From Celeribacter baekdonensis (GTDB lineage: Bacteria; Pseudomonadota; Alphaproteobacteria; Rhodobacterales; Rhodobacteraceae), in the NCBI RefSeq assembly GCF_900102315.1, contig NZ_FNBL01000001.1, positions 261,841 through 325,840 on the forward strand: a stretch of 64,000 bases of DNA, read 5' to 3'. Below are positions 19,042-28,590 of this stretch, piece after piece (position 1 is the stretch's first letter; each line of letters opens with the position of its first letter). The notes beneath the pieces are model-generated. The model did no database searches and had not been told where the DNA came from. It saw only the letters and a program-made list of their open reading frames with translations. Position numbers and translations under genes: made by a program.

Positions 19042-19608
19042 ATGAAATACCTCCCCCTTGCGACCCTGATCGCCCTCACCGCCACCCCTGCCTTCGCGCA
19101 TTTGCCGCCCGAAGAGCATGGCTCATTTCTGGCCGGGGCCTCGCATCCCTTGTTCGGGTTGGACCATGTTCTGGCGATGCTGGCGGTCGGCGTTTGGGCG
19201 CTTCAGATCGGCGGGCGCGCAATTTGGGCCGTGCCTGCGGGCTTTGTTGGCGCGATGACGCTGGGCTATATTGGCGCGCGGATGGGGATGGCGTTGCCCT
19301 TTGTCGAACCGATGATCCTCGCCTCCTCAATCCTCTTTGGCGTCCTTGTGATGTTGGCGCTCAAACCCGGCCTTTGGGGCGGTGTCGCTGTGGCGGCGTT
19401 TTTTGGCCTGTTTCACGGTCATGCCCATGGTGCCGAACTGGGGGCCGCCACCGCATGGTCCTTTGGCGCGGGCTTCATCCTTGTGACCGCCGCGCTGCAT
19501 GGCTCTGGTGTCATTTTGGCCCAATATATGGCCCGCGCACATCCTTTTGCGCCGCGCGCTTTGGGGGCGGCATCCGCGCTTTTGGGCCTGTCGCTCGTCT
19601 TCGGGTAA
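19042..19608 (+). CDS. HupE/UreJ family protein
   Basis: 188 residues. A signal sequence ends TPAFA before HLPPEEHG. The HPLFGLDHVLAMLAVGVW segment is the HupE/UreJ hallmark (HPxxGxDH), and FFGLFHGHAHGAELG later supplies further histidines; about six membrane helices. Members are thought to be nickel/cobalt permeases or hydrogenase/urease accessory proteins. No urease or hydrogenase gene lies nearby, so the metal role is inferred from family alone. ATG 19042 follows AAAAGGAACAG. Confidence 0.88.
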   Translation: MKYLPLATLIALTATPAFAHLPPEEHGSFLAGASHPLFGLDHVLAMLAVGVWALQIGGRAIWAVPAGFVGAMTLGYIGARMGMALPFVEPMILASSILFGVLVMLALKPGLWGGVAVAAFFGLFHGHAHGAELGAATAWSFGAGFILVTAALHGSGVILAQYMARAHPFAPRALGAASALLGLSLVFG

Positions 19609-19701
19609 GGCGCTAAATTTCCGCACAATTTTAGATGTTAGCGGCCTCTTAAGCCTGTGTGTCTAAACCCTGTCTCAAACGGAGAACAGAAGGTTTCCGA
19701 C

Positions 19702-20394
19702 ATGCAGTTGGCATCTGCCTATACATCTGCGGCCCTCATCGGTCGCACGCAAGAGCAACAGGCGCTCCGTTCGCCCTCCGCGCTGCCGGAGGGGAACGGG
19801 GCCACTGGCGCGCCTGACAGCACGGCCAAAATTGCGGCCCCAACACAAGATCAAAAGACCCGTGGGCCATCCCAAACCGGCACATCTATAGCTGCAAAAA
19901 GCGCCACCGACAGCACGGCTGAAAACGCGGCCGAAAAATCGGCAGAGACCGCCAAAACCGCCGCAAAGTCCAAAACCGCGGGCGCGAATGCGGTGTTTGC
20001 CCGTTATGACCTGACCCGTATTTCGGCGACAGAGGTCGATCACATGACCTCCGAACTGAAATCGGCGGGGTTTGACGATCTTGGCTTTCTTTTGGGGTTG
20101 GAACGGCAGGGCGCGGCCTACCGAACCGAGATGGAAACCCGCGCCAATGTGCCGGGTTATAAGACGGACAGCGGCTTTGACGCGTCTGCGCCGATGGATC
20201 TTTTGGCCAAAACCCGCTCCGAACGCGATTTAGCCCATCGCTATGGCCAAACCACCGAACGGCTCGACAGCCAGTTGGCCAAATTGGAGGTGGCGCATAT
20301 GAACCGCCCCTCTGCCGCAGCACCCGCCGGGCCTTCGGCGCAGATGGCCGAAACCCTTGTGTTGTTTCAGGCCCAGCGACTTTGGATTGAATGA
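19702..20394 (+). CDS. Unknown protein, first of a tandem paralogous pair
   Basis: About 230 residues, not recognised. The first ~95 residues are low-complexity Ala/Thr/Ser/Lys-rich sequence (AAPTQDQKTRGPSQTG, then repeated AEKSAETAKTAAKSKTA). A compact segment follows (YDLTRISATEVDHMTSELKSAG) that reappears in the next gene as YDLTDMSPDEIDDMTDRLREAG, so the two are paralogues. Then comes a Pro/Ala linker and a short final helix. No signal peptide or membrane helix is seen. A flexible N-terminus ahead of a conserved helical domain recalls exported or surface-associated proteins, but that is only a guess. Confidence 0.65.
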   Translation: MQLASAYTSAALIGRTQEQQALRSPSALPEGNGATGAPDSTAKIAAPTQDQKTRGPSQTGTSIAAKSATDSTAENAAEKSAETAKTAAKSKTAGANAVFARYDLTRISATEVDHMTSELKSAGFDDLGFLLGLERQGAAYRTEMETRANVPGYKTDSGFDASAPMDLLAKTRSERDLAHRYGQTTERLDSQLAKLEVAHMNRPSAAAPAGPSAQMAETLVLFQAQRLWIE

Positions 20395-20428
20395 CCCCTG
20401 TTGAATGACCCCTCTTGACGAACCCCTG
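20387..20428 (+). repeat. Three tandem copies of a 14-bp unit between the paralogues
   Basis: TTGAATGACCCCTG (20387-20400), TTGAATGACCCCTC (20401-20414) and TTGACGAACCCCTG (20415-20428) follow without gaps. The first copy contains the stop of the upstream gene; the array fills most of the spacer before the downstream start at 20443. Confidence 0.85.
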
Positions 20429-20442
20429 CAGAAAGGCAGCCC

Positions 20443-21009
20443 ATGTTGATCGCCGCCAATATCCCCCAAACCAGCCTCACCACACAAACGGCCAGTGCCA
20501 CATCAGAGGCGCGGGCTCCAACCTCTCAGACAGGGTTCACCATCCAAACGTCTGCGCCCACTTCTGCGCCCATGGCTGAGGCGATCTATGCCGACTATGA
20601 TTTGACCGATATGTCGCCCGATGAGATCGACGACATGACCGACCGGCTGCGCGAGGCCGGGGTCTATGAATTTAGCGACATGATGATGCTCGAAACCCGT
20701 GGCACGCGGTTTCAACAACATCTGTGCGACGGCCTGTATGAGGCCGGAATCCTTGAGAGCCCGTCTTTTGATGGCACGCGAAAAAGCGACATCCTCGAGT
20801 CGTTCAAAATTCAAATCGAAATGTCGCGCCGCGCCAGTGATCCCGCCGGTGATCCCATCGACTATGCCCAGAAAAACCTGGATCGGCTTGAGGACATCCA
20901 TGCGCAGGCCCAGGCGGATCGGGCCAAAGCACAGAGCGTGCCGTCCCGCGCCGCGCCGCCGCCCGCCTTGGCGCAATCTCTGCTTGGGTTTATGGCGCAG
21001 TCTGGATGA
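20443..21009 (+). CDS. Unknown protein, second of a tandem paralogous pair
   Basis: 188 residues, not recognised. It has the same layout as the gene before it: a Thr/Ser/Ala-rich first ~40 residues, the conserved block YDLTDMSPDEIDDMTDRLREAG followed by a LETRGTRFQQ helix (compare LERQGAAYRT in the partner), a Pro/Ala linker and a last short helix (LAQSLLGFMAQSG). The conserved block has a regular acidic pattern but no complete EF-hand. Preceded by AAAGG. Probably cotranscribed with its partner; function unknown. Confidence 0.65.
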   Translation: MLIAANIPQTSLTTQTASATSEARAPTSQTGFTIQTSAPTSAPMAEAIYADYDLTDMSPDEIDDMTDRLREAGVYEFSDMMMLETRGTRFQQHLCDGLYEAGILESPSFDGTRKSDILESFKIQIEMSRRASDPAGDPIDYAQKNLDRLEDIHAQAQADRAKAQSVPSRAAPPPALAQSLLGFMAQSG

Positions 21010-21102
21010 TCTGCTGCTTTTTAGGGCAGCCTCCCTGCCCCGTCTCGTTGGGTCACTGCGGGCGAGCATTTTACGCTAGACAGGTCAGCATTCCTGTCCT
21101 AC

Positions 21103-21735
21103 ATGTCACCTATGCCCGCACCTTTTCCCATTCCGCAAAACCCGGCGAAACACACGCTGTTCGAGGACCTCCAAGGGTTCTCCATTGCGCTGATCACCAC
21201 CGCCATCGGTTTGACCATCATCGCCCAGCTCGGGTTCATCACCGGCCAGACGGCGGGTTTGGCTTTGGTCATCTCCTATCTCACCGGCTATTCCTTTTCC
21301 TGGGTGTTTTGGCTGATCAATATCCCGTTTTATGCCCTCGCCTGGTTTCGCATGGGCAAGGAATTCACCATCAAATCGGCGCTTTGCGTCACGGCGCTGT
21401 CGATCCTTGTTGCGGTCATTCCGAAATGGATGTCATTCGACACGCTCAACCCGGTGTTTGGAACCATCGCCTTTGGCATCCTGACCGGGTACGGGCTTTT
21501 GGGCACGTTTCGCCACAAGGGCTCGTTGGGCGGATTGGGCGTGGTCGCGCTTTATGTACAAGATACATACGGCATCCGCGCCGGGATTGTGCAACTTTGT
21601 TTTGATGCTGTGCTGTTTACCGTGGCTTTCTTCCTTTTCGAACCGTCCCGCGTGCTCTATTCCCTCTTGGGCGCGGTGATCCTCAATGGTGTGATCGCCT
21701 TTAATCACCGCCGCGACAGATATATCGCCAGTTGA
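21103..21735 (+). CDS. YitT family membrane protein (first copy)
   Basis: 210 residues with about five membrane helices. The FITGQTAGLALVISYLTGY, INIPFYALAWFRMGKEF and RHKGSLGGLGVVALYVQD segments are those of the YitT (DUF161) family. The C-terminus ends in the basic NHRRDRYIAS, on the cytoplasmic side. Function of this family is unknown. A paralogue follows within 40 bases, with matching segments at every position, so a tandem duplication is clear. Confidence 0.85.
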   Translation: MSPMPAPFPIPQNPAKHTLFEDLQGFSIALITTAIGLTIIAQLGFITGQTAGLALVISYLTGYSFSWVFWLINIPFYALAWFRMGKEFTIKSALCVTALSILVAVIPKWMSFDTLNPVFGTIAFGILTGYGLLGTFRHKGSLGGLGVVALYVQDTYGIRAGIVQLCFDAVLFTVAFFLFEPSRVLYSLLGAVILNGVIAFNHRRDRYIAS

Positions 21736-21773
21736 GGTCCGCATCAGGGCCATCAAAAAGCCCCGAGGACCAT

Positions 21774-22388
21774 ATGCAAACCGCCGACCCAAAAGCCGAC
21801 ACACACAGCCTGCTCGAAGATGCGCAGGGGTTTATTTTCGGCACGGCCATGTGCGCCTTTGCCCTTGTGATGCTGCGCGATCTGGGGCTGGTGACCGGGC
21901 AGACCGCCGGTCTGGCGCTGTTGATCTCCTATATGTTCAAACTGCCCTTTGGCTGGGTGTTCTTTGCGGTGAACCTGCCGTTCTATTGGTTTGGCTACAA
22001 ACGCATGGGGCTGAAATTCGTTCTTAAAACCTTTGCCTGTGTGGCGCTGATCTCGGTCTTTTCCGAGGTCTTCCCACATTTCGTCTCCTTTGAAACGCTC
22101 AACCCGGTGTTTGGGGCGATCATGCTGGGATTCATGACCGGCGCGGGGCTGATGGCGATTTTCCGGCATGGCGGGTCTCTGGGCGGGATCGGCATTTTGG
22201 CGCTCTACCTGCAAGACGCGACCAAATTCAAAGCGGGCTATGTGCAACTGGCCTTTGACGCCTGCCTCTTTGCCGTTGCCGCCTTCATCTTGCCGTTACC
22301 GCAGGTGCTCTATTCCTTGCTCGGCGCGGTCGTCGTCAACCTTGTGATCGCGATCAACCACCGCCGCGACCGTTATATTGCAATGTAA
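21774..22388 (+). CDS. YitT family membrane protein (second copy)
   Basis: 204 residues from ATG 21774 (MQTADPKADTHSLLED). Helix by helix it parallels the preceding gene: LVTGQTAGLALLISYMFK, VNLPFYWFGYKRMGLKF, FETLNPVFGAIMLGFMTG, RHGGSLGGIGILALYLQD and the same NHRRDRYIAM end. The frame is open to 21732 but that overlaps the first copy. Followed by the SMR gene after 12 bases, probably one operon. Confidence 0.85.
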   Translation: MQTADPKADTHSLLEDAQGFIFGTAMCAFALVMLRDLGLVTGQTAGLALLISYMFKLPFGWVFFAVNLPFYWFGYKRMGLKFVLKTFACVALISVFSEVFPHFVSFETLNPVFGAIMLGFMTGAGLMAIFRHGGSLGGIGILALYLQDATKFKAGYVQLAFDACLFAVAAFILPLPQVLYSLLGAVVVNLVIAINHRRDRYIAM

Positions 22389-22400
22389 GGGGGGACCAAG

Positions 22401-22736
22401 ATGCCCAAACATTATCTCTTTCTCTTGGCGGCCATCGTCTCCGAAGTCATCGGCACAACCGCGCTCAATGCCTCGCATCAGTTTACCAAACTCGTGCCCT
22501 CGGTCATCGTGGTCATCGGCTATGGCCTGTCGTTCTATTTCCTGTCGCACACACTCAAAGTCATGCCCGTCGGCATCGTGTACGCCATCTGGTCCGGGCT
22601 GGGCATCGTCCTGATCACCCTCATCGGCCTTGTCGCCTTTGGTCAAAAAATTGACCTCCCCGCCCTCCTTGGCATGGCTCTCATCCTCGCCGGGGTTCTC
22701 GTGATCAATGTGTTCTCAAAAACTGTGACCCATTGA
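22401..22736 (+). CDS. Small multidrug resistance (SMR) family transporter
   Basis: 111 residues and four hydrophobic helices, the standard SMR size. Helix 1 carries the essential Glu in AAIVSEVIGTTALNAS (equivalent of EmrE Glu14), and GIVYAIWSGLGIVLIT is the conserved helix 3 pattern. Works as an antiparallel dimer that exchanges protons for cationic compounds. It follows the two YitT genes closely on the same strand; whether it exports drugs or a metabolite such as guanidinium cannot be told. Confidence 0.9.
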   Translation: MPKHYLFLLAAIVSEVIGTTALNASHQFTKLVPSVIVVIGYGLSFYFLSHTLKVMPVGIVYAIWSGLGIVLITLIGLVAFGQKIDLPALLGMALILAGVLVINVFSKTVTH

Positions 22737-22869
22737 CCCCTCCCACCCCATGAGCATTTTACGCGCCAAATGCGGGTTTTTCGCCGCTCTGGTGCTTTAA
22801 AGCTGGTGTTTTGCCGCCGGGCCGGGTAGGCCCCCGCGCAAGACATACCTCACACGGAAACCGCACCCT

Positions 22870-24690
22870 ATGGATCTTCGCAATATCGCCATCATCGCCC
22901 ACGTTGACCACGGCAAAACGACACTCGTCGATGAGCTCCTGAAACAGTCGGGCACCTACCGCGAAAATCAGGCCACCACTGAACGCGCCATGGACAGCAA
23001 CGACCTCGAGCGCGAGCGCGGGATCACCATTCTCGCCAAAGCCACCTCGGTCGAGTGGAAAGGCCATCGCATCAACATCGTCGACACGCCCGGCCACGCC
23101 GACTTTGGCGGCGAAGTCGAACGCATCCTGTCCATGGTGGACGGGGTTGTGTTGCTGGTCGATGCCGCCGAAGGCCCGATGCCGCAAACCAAATTCGTGA
23201 CCTCGAAAGCGCTGGCTCTTGGCCTGCGTCCGATCGTGGTTCTCAACAAAGTCGACAAACCGGACGCCGAGCCGGATCGCGCGCTTGATGAGTGTTTCGA
23301 TCTCTTCGCCTCGCTTGATGCCGATGACGATCAGCTCGACTTCCCGCATCTGTATGCCTCTGGCCGCTCTGGCTGGTGTGACGCCGAACTCGACGGGCCG
23401 CGCAAAAATCTGGACGCGCTGTTCAACCTCGTGCTCAACCACGTCCCTGCCCCGCGTCAGCTCAAGCATCAGCACGAGCCGTTCAAAATGCTCGCCACCA
23501 CCTTGGGCGCCGACCCGTTTTTGGGCCGCATCCTGACCGGTCGCGTGGAAAGCGGCACGCTCAAAACCGGCGCGACCATTCAGGCGCTGACCCGTAACGG
23601 TCAAAAGATCGAACAATTCCAGGTCAAGAAAATTCAGGCCTTCCGCGGTCTTGGCATGCAGGAAATCCCTGAAGCCATCGCCGGCGACATCGTGTCCATC
23701 GCGGGCATGTCGAAAGCCACCGTGTCCGACACGCTCTGCGCCCTCGAAGTCGATACCCCGCTCGAAGCCCAGCCGATTGACCCGCCGACCATCACCGTCA
23801 CCTTTGGCATCAACGACAGCCCGCTTGCCGGTCGCGATGGCAAAAAGGTGCAATCGCGTGTCATCCGTGATCGTTTGATGAAAGAAGCCGAAGTCAACGT
23901 GGCGATCAAAGTCACCGACACCCCCGGCGGCGAAGCCTTTGAGGTTGCCGGTCGTGGCGAGCTTCAGATGGGCGTTTTGATCGAAAACATGCGCCGCGAA
24001 GGGTTCGAACTGTCGATCTCCCGCCCGCAGGTTTTGATGCGCGAACTGGACGGCGTCAAAGTTGAGCCGATCGAAGAAGTCACCATCGACGTCGATGACG
24101 AATACTCGGGTGCTGTGATCGAAAAGCTGACCGGCGCACGCAAAGGCGAACTGACCGAGATGAAGCAACAAAACGGCAAAACGCGCATCATCGCGCATGT
24201 GCCGTCGCGTGGTCTCATCGGCTATCACGGCGAATTCCTCACCGACACCCGCGGCACTGGCGTTTTGAACCGCGTGTTCCACGATTGGGCCCCTTATAAA
24301 GGTCACATTCCGGGCCGTCGCCAAGGCGTTTTGATCTCCATGGACAGCGGTCAGGCCGTGTCCTACGCTTTGTGGAAACTCGAAGATCGCGGTCACTTCT
24401 TTATCGGCGCTCAGGCCGATGTCTATCAGGGCATGATCATTGGCGAGCATAGCCGTGACAATGACCTCGAAGTGAACCCGCTCAAGGGCAAACAACTGAC
24501 CAACGTCCGTGCGTCGGGCACCGATGAGGCCGTGCGCCTCACCACCCCGGTGACACTGACCTTGGAACAGGCGATTGCCTATATCGACGATGACGAGCTG
24601 GTCGAAGTGACGCCGAAAGCGATCCGTTTGCGCAAGCGTTACCTCGATCCGAACGAACGCAAACGCCACGCGAAATCGTCCAAAGCCTAA
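22870..24690 (+). CDS. typA: Ribosome-associated GTPase TypA/BipA
   Basis: 606 residues, typical for BipA. GTPase motifs are in order: G1 [16 protein letters not shown]2 RGITI, G3 [17 protein letters not shown]4 NKVD. The later domains include the EF-G-like IV/V region and the BipA-specific C-terminal domain ([20 protein letters not shown]). Binds ribosomes and influences assembly and stress responses. Alone in its transcript, ending at the terminator at 24718-24745. Confidence 0.97.
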   Translation: MDLRNIAIIAHVDHGKTTLVDELLKQSGTYRENQATTERAMDSNDLERERGITILAKATSVEWKGHRINIVDTPGHADFGGEVERILSMVDGVVLLVDAAEGPMPQTKFVTSKALALGLRPIVVLNKVDKPDAEPDRALDECFDLFASLDADDDQLDFPHLYASGRSGWCDAELDGPRKNLDALFNLVLNHVPAPRQLKHQHEPFKMLATTLGADPFLGRILTGRVESGTLKTGATIQALTRNGQKIEQFQVKKIQAFRGLGMQEIPEAIAGDIVSIAGMSKATVSDTLCALEVDTPLEAQPIDPPTITVTFGINDSPLAGRDGKKVQSRVIRDRLMKEAEVNVAIKVTDTPGGEAFEVAGRGELQMGVLIENMRREGFELSISRPQVLMRELDGVKVEPIEEVTIDVDDEYSGAVIEKLTGARKGELTEMKQQNGKTRIIAHVPSRGLIGYHGEFLTDTRGTGVLNRVFHDWAPYKGHIPGRRQGVLISMDSGQAVSYALWKLEDRGHFFIGAQADVYQGMIIGEHSRDNDLEVNPLKGKQLTNVRASGTDEAVRLTTPVTLTLEQAIAYIDDDELVEVTPKAIRLRKRYLDPNERKRHAKSSKA

Positions 24691-24717
24691 GGCTCAGACG
24701 TTTCAGAATGAGTATAT

Positions 24718-24745
24718 AAAGGCCCGTGTGAAAACGCGGGCCTTT
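24718..24745 (+). terminator. Rho-independent terminator of typA
   Basis: AAAGGCCCG pairs with CGGGCCTTT across TGTGAAAACG-type loop sequence; a pyrimidine-rich tail follows. Confidence 0.88.
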
Positions 24746-24832
24746 CGCTTTGGCGCGCAGACTCTGTGCGGCCACAGGGACTGCGCCCAAATCCAAAGTT
24801 TCCTATATAATGGGCAAACGGAGGATCATCAG

Positions 24833-25420
24833 ATGAAAAAAATCCAAACCCAAGGTGTGCATCACATCACCATCACCGGTGCGGACCGGCAAAGCTCGAT
24901 TGACTTTTGGGAGGGTGTGTTGGGCATGCCCTTTGTCTTTGAACAGCCCAATCTCGATGATGCAAAACAAGGCCATTTGTATTTCGATCCGGGCGACGGG
25001 CGGTTGATCACCGTCTTCACCTCAGAGGATCGCAGACCGGGCCGCCACCGCATCGACCAAGGCCCCGGCTCCTTGCATCACTTGGCGTTCAATGTCTCAA
25101 AAGTCAGTTTCGATCACATCGTTGCGCGGCTCAATGCGCGCAGGATCACACATTCCGGGCCGAAAGACCGCGGTTTTATGGACAGCATTTATTTCCGCGA
25201 ACCGAATGGGATGTTGGTGGAATTGGCCAGCTACCGCTTTGAGCCGCCATTGGGGTTCACCCACACGGACGTGTTGCATCGCGCCCATCTGATCCGCGTG
25301 GCGGCGGGTGACGATCACATCGACACCGAACATCTGGCCGATGCGATTGAGGCCTTGGTGACCGAGCGCACAAACACGCTTTCTGAGGATCGCGGGCCGA
25401 AAAATCCGTATTCCACATAA
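24833..25420 (+). CDS. VOC family protein (glyoxalase/dioxygenase fold)
   Basis: 195 residues from ATG 24833 with GGAGG at 24821-24825. Two betaalphabetabetabeta modules are visible: the first starts GVHHITITGADRQSSIDFWE and has the metal-ligand-type His early, the second has SLHHLAFNVSKVSFDHI and YFREPNGMLVELASY, where the Glu is a typical metal ligand. This is the ring-cleaving dioxygenase-like branch of the vicinal oxygen chelate superfamily. The catalysed reaction is not predictable. The C-terminal ~50 residues are an extra helical tail. Confidence 0.82.
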   Translation: MKKIQTQGVHHITITGADRQSSIDFWEGVLGMPFVFEQPNLDDAKQGHLYFDPGDGRLITVFTSEDRRPGRHRIDQGPGSLHHLAFNVSKVSFDHIVARLNARRITHSGPKDRGFMDSIYFREPNGMLVELASYRFEPPLGFTHTDVLHRAHLIRVAAGDDHIDTEHLADAIEALVTERTNTLSEDRGPKNPYST

Positions 25421-25423
25421 AAC

Positions 25424-25445
25424 GGCGCGGGATCTCTCCCGCGCC
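25424..25445 (-). terminator. Stem-loop terminator of the alaS-DUF1330 operon
   Basis: A perfect 9-bp stem (GGCGCGGGA / TCCCGCGCC) with a 4-base loop; on the - strand it is followed by GTTTTA. It lies between convergent genes, 21 bases after the DUF1330 stop. Confidence 0.8.
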
Positions 25446-25466
25446 ACCTCATAGGCTGTGATCCGA

Positions 25467-25754
25467 TTACTCTTCGGTCTCAACCACCAAAAGCTCGCGT
25501 TCGGATGCGCCTTTGGCGTGGCTCAAGGCCTCTTGGTAGTCGGGCGAATGGTAACAGGCGACCGCCGCTTCCAACGTGTCGAATTTTGCCACCACATTGC
25601 GCGGACGATCTTTGCCCTCAAGCTGCACATAGCGCGCCGCACGGGCGATGAATTTGCCACCGTGTTTGGCAATGGCAGGACCGGCGAGTTTGGCATATTT
25701 GCCATAAGCCTCCTCATCGGTGACGGTCACATGGGCGATCCAAAGGGCGGGCAT
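25467..25754 (-). CDS. DUF1330 domain protein
   Basis: 95 residues starting MPALWIAHVTVTDEEAYGKY, with the dimeric ferredoxin-like DUF1330 pattern including HGGKFIARAARYVQLEG and the CYHSPDYQEALSHAKG segment. Function unknown for the family. Its start lies 3 bases past the alaS stop, so it is translated from the same message and ends at the stem-loop at 25424-25445. Confidence 0.88.
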   Translation of the reverse strand: MPALWIAHVTVTDEEAYGKYAKLAGPAIAKHGGKFIARAARYVQLEGKDRPRNVVAKFDTLEAAVACYHSPDYQEALSHAKGASERELLVVETEE

Positions 25755-25757
25755 ATC

Positions 25758-28409
25758 TTATCCTTTCAACAGGGTTTCAGCGGCGGCAATAGCGGCGTCG
25801 GCACCGGAGAAATCCTTGCCCCCGCCCTGCGCCATATCCGGTCGACCACCGCCACCTTGGCCACCTACGGCAGGCACCGCGGCCTTGAGCACGTCGACCG
25901 CAGAGACTTTTGCGGTCAGATCATCGGTGACGCCACAGGCCACCGCGACCTTGCCATCCTCTTCGGTGATCAACAAGATCACGCCGGAGCCGAGGTTGGT
26001 TTTATGGGCGTCAATCAACGCGCGCAGGTCTTTGCCCGACACGCCTTCGAGCGCTTGCGCGAGGAAGGGGATGCCGTTGATCATTTTGGCCGGGGTTGCG
26101 CCTTTGGCCCCGCCGCCCATGGCCAATTCGCGTTTGAGATTGGCCACCTCTTGTTCCAGTTTCTTGCGTTCCTCGGCCAGCGTTTTGACCCGCTCCACGA
26201 CCTCCCCCACCGGGGTTTTCAGCGCCGCTGCGATCACTTCCGCGCGGTTCGCGGCCTCGGCCAGATGGTCAAGTGCGGCTTGGCCCGTCAACGCCTCGAT
26301 CCGGCGCACGCCCGCGCTTGACGCGCTGTCACCCAAAATCACGCACAGGCCGATGTCGCCGGTGCGTTTGACATGGGTGCCACCACACAGTTCGAGCGAA
26401 TAGGTCATGCCATCCGCACCCTTGCCGGTGTCGGCGCGACCCATGGAGACCACGCGCACTTCGTCGCCGTATTTCTCGCCAAACAAAGCCTGTGCCCCAA
26501 TCGCGCGGGCGTCATCGGGCGTCATGATCCGGGTTTCGACCGGGGTGTTTTGGCGGATGTAGCCGTTCACATCCTCTTCAACCTTGCGCAGTTCTTCGGC
26601 GCTCAGGCCTTTGGTGTGGCTAAAGTCAAACCGCAACCGATCCGGCGCATTCAGAGACCCGCGCTGTGCCACATGCGAGCCCAGCGTTTCGCGCAACGCC
26701 TCATGCAACAAATGCGTGGCGGAGTGGTTGGCGCGGATCGCGGTCCGGCGGGCATGATCGACGATCAGCTCGGCCGCCTGCCCGGTTTTGATCATGCCGG
26801 TGGTGACTTTGCCGATGTGAATGAACACACCAGCCACCTTTTTCGTGTCGGTCACGTCCACCGCGCCGCCGTCAACGCGGATCAACCCCATGTCACCAAC
26901 TTGGCCACCACTTTCGCCATAAAACGGCGTTTGGTTGACCACGACCATGACCTCTTCGCCAGCCGTCGCAGACGCGACGGAGCCTCCCCCTTTGACCAGA
27001 GCCATCACCTGACCTTCGGCGGTCTCGGTGTCATAGCCCAAAAATTCAGTCACGCCATGCTCTTCGGCAATGTCGTACCACACGGTCGCATCCGCCGTCT
27101 CACCCGACCCGGACCAGGCCGCGCGGGCCTTGGCTTTTTGTTCGGCCATGGCGGCGTCAAAGCCTGCGGTGTCGACGGCACGGCCCTGTTCGCGCAGCGC
27201 GTCCTGGGTCAAATCGAGTGGGAAACCATAGGTGTCATAGAGTTTGAACGCCGCTTCGCCCGGCAGGTTGGCACCCTCTTCAAGGCCGGACAATTCTTCG
27301 TCCAAAAGTTTCAGACCGCGATCCAACGTATTGATAAAGCGCGTTTCTTCAAGCTTCAAAGTCTCTTCGATCATCGACTGACCTTGACGCAATTCCGGGT
27401 AGGCCTCGCCCATTTGGCGCACCAGTTCGGGCACCAGCTTGTACATGATCGGGTCTTTCGCGCCCAACAGATGCGCGTGGCGCATGGCGCGGCGCATGAT
27501 CCGGCGCAGCACATACCCACGGCCCTCATTGGACGGCATCACGCCATCAGCGATCAGGAAAGAGGTCGAACGCAAATGGTCGGCAATCACCCGGTGATGG
27601 ACGTTTTTGTCGCCATAGGGATCGACCGAGGTCGCATGGGCCGAAGCCTCGATCAGTGCCTTCATCAGGTCGGTGTCATAGTTGTCGTGGCTGCCCTGCA
27701 ACAGGGCCGCGATGCGCTCCAACCCCATGCCGGTGTCGATCGACTGCATATCGAGTTCGGTCATCGTGCCATCGGCAAATTTCTCGTTTTGCATGAACAC
27801 GACGTTCCAGATTTCAATGAACCGGTCGCCATCTTCCTCAGGGCTGCCCGGAGGACCGCCCCAGATGTGATCGCCGTGGTCATAGAAAATCTCTGTACAC
27901 GGCCCGCACGGCCCCGTGTCGCCCATCTGCCAAAAGTTGTCAGAGGTGGCGATGCGGATGATCCGCTCTTCCGGCACACCAACCTTTTTCCAGATCTCAA
28001 ACGCCTCGTCATCGGTGTGATAGACGGTGGTGTAGAGTTTGTCCTTGGGGATACCAAAATCCTTGGTGATCAACTCCCAGGCAAAGGGAATGGCGTCGTC
28101 TTTAAAGTAGTCGCCAAAGGAAAAGTTACCCAGCATCTCAAAGAATGTGTGGTGGCGCGCGGTGTAGCCGACGTTGTCGAGATCGTTGTGTTTGCCGCCG
28201 GCGCGCACACATTTTTGTGCCGTGGTTGCGCGGACATAATCGCGTTTCTCCACCCCGGTGAAACAGTTTTTAAACTGCACCATGCCGGAGTTGGTGAACA
28301 TCAACGTCGGATCGTTGCGCGGCACAAGCGGCGAACTGTCCACAACCTTATGACCGTTGCGTTCGAAATAGTTGAGAAAGGTGGAGCGGATATCGTTCAC
28401 GCTGGGCAT
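25758..28409 (-). CDS. alaS: Alanyl-tRNA synthetase
   Basis: 883 residues from ATG 28409 ([20 protein letters not shown]), the canonical AlaRS start; the open frame reaches 28700 but the extra ~97 residues cross the recA terminator and are not family sequence. Catalytic class II core near the N-terminus ([20 protein letters not shown]), editing domain with [11 protein letters not shown] and CGGTHV zinc-type ligands, then a C-terminal oligomerisation domain. Essential. Cotranscribed with the DUF1330 gene. Confidence 0.97.
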   Translation of the reverse strand: MPSVNDIRSTFLNYFERNGHKVVDSSPLVPRNDPTLMFTNSGMVQFKNCFTGVEKRDYVRATTAQKCVRAGGKHNDLDNVGYTARHHTFFEMLGNFSFGDYFKDDAIPFAWELITKDFGIPKDKLYTTVYHTDDEAFEIWKKVGVPEERIIRIATSDNFWQMGDTGPCGPCTEIFYDHGDHIWGGPPGSPEEDGDRFIEIWNVVFMQNEKFADGTMTELDMQSIDTGMGLERIAALLQGSHDNYDTDLMKALIEASAHATSVDPYGDKNVHHRVIADHLRSTSFLIADGVMPSNEGRGYVLRRIMRRAMRHAHLLGAKDPIMYKLVPELVRQMGEAYPELRQGQSMIEETLKLEETRFINTLDRGLKLLDEELSGLEEGANLPGEAAFKLYDTYGFPLDLTQDALREQGRAVDTAGFDAAMAEQKAKARAAWSGSGETADATVWYDIAEEHGVTEFLGYDTETAEGQVMALVKGGGSVASATAGEEVMVVVNQTPFYGESGGQVGDMGLIRVDGGAVDVTDTKKVAGVFIHIGKVTTGMIKTGQAAELIVDHARRTAIRANHSATHLLHEALRETLGSHVAQRGSLNAPDRLRFDFSHTKGLSAEELRKVEEDVNGYIRQNTPVETRIMTPDDARAIGAQALFGEKYGDEVRVVSMGRADTGKGADGMTYSLELCGGTHVKRTGDIGLCVILGDSASSAGVRRIEALTGQAALDHLAEAANRAEVIAAALKTPVGEVVERVKTLAEERKKLEQEVANLKRELAMGGGAKGATPAKMINGIPFLAQALEGVSGKDLRALIDAHKTNLGSGVILLITEEDGKVAVACGVTDDLTAKVSAVDVLKAAVPAVGGQGGGGRPDMAQGGGKDFSGADAAIAAAETLLKG

Positions 28410-28505
28410 GTTGGGCTCATCCTTACAGGCGTTTTTGGGCCGCCAGATTTGGCGTTCAGGACGGTTTACCGCCCCTGTGCGATCCTGTCCATAACCGCGC
28501 ATAGG

Positions 28506-28536
28506 AAAAGGGCCGAAACGCGATGGTTCCGGCCCC
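28506..28536 (-). terminator. Rho-independent terminator of recA
   Basis: On the - strand GGGCCG pairs with CGGCCC and is followed by TTTTCC; it lies 55 bases after the recA stop and before the alaS start. Confidence 0.8.
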
Positions 28537-28590
28537 TCTTCACTTGAAAACCTTTGGGTCCTTTGGCGGCCTAAGCCCGATCTCGCATTC

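Noticed and set aside
22759-24669. 636-residue open frame antisense to typA
   Set aside because: Same reason; it lies wholly opposite typA and has no ribosome site.
26373-28547. 724-residue open frame antisense to alaS
   Set aside because: It is a by-product of high GC codon bias opposite a well-identified gene and has no family features.
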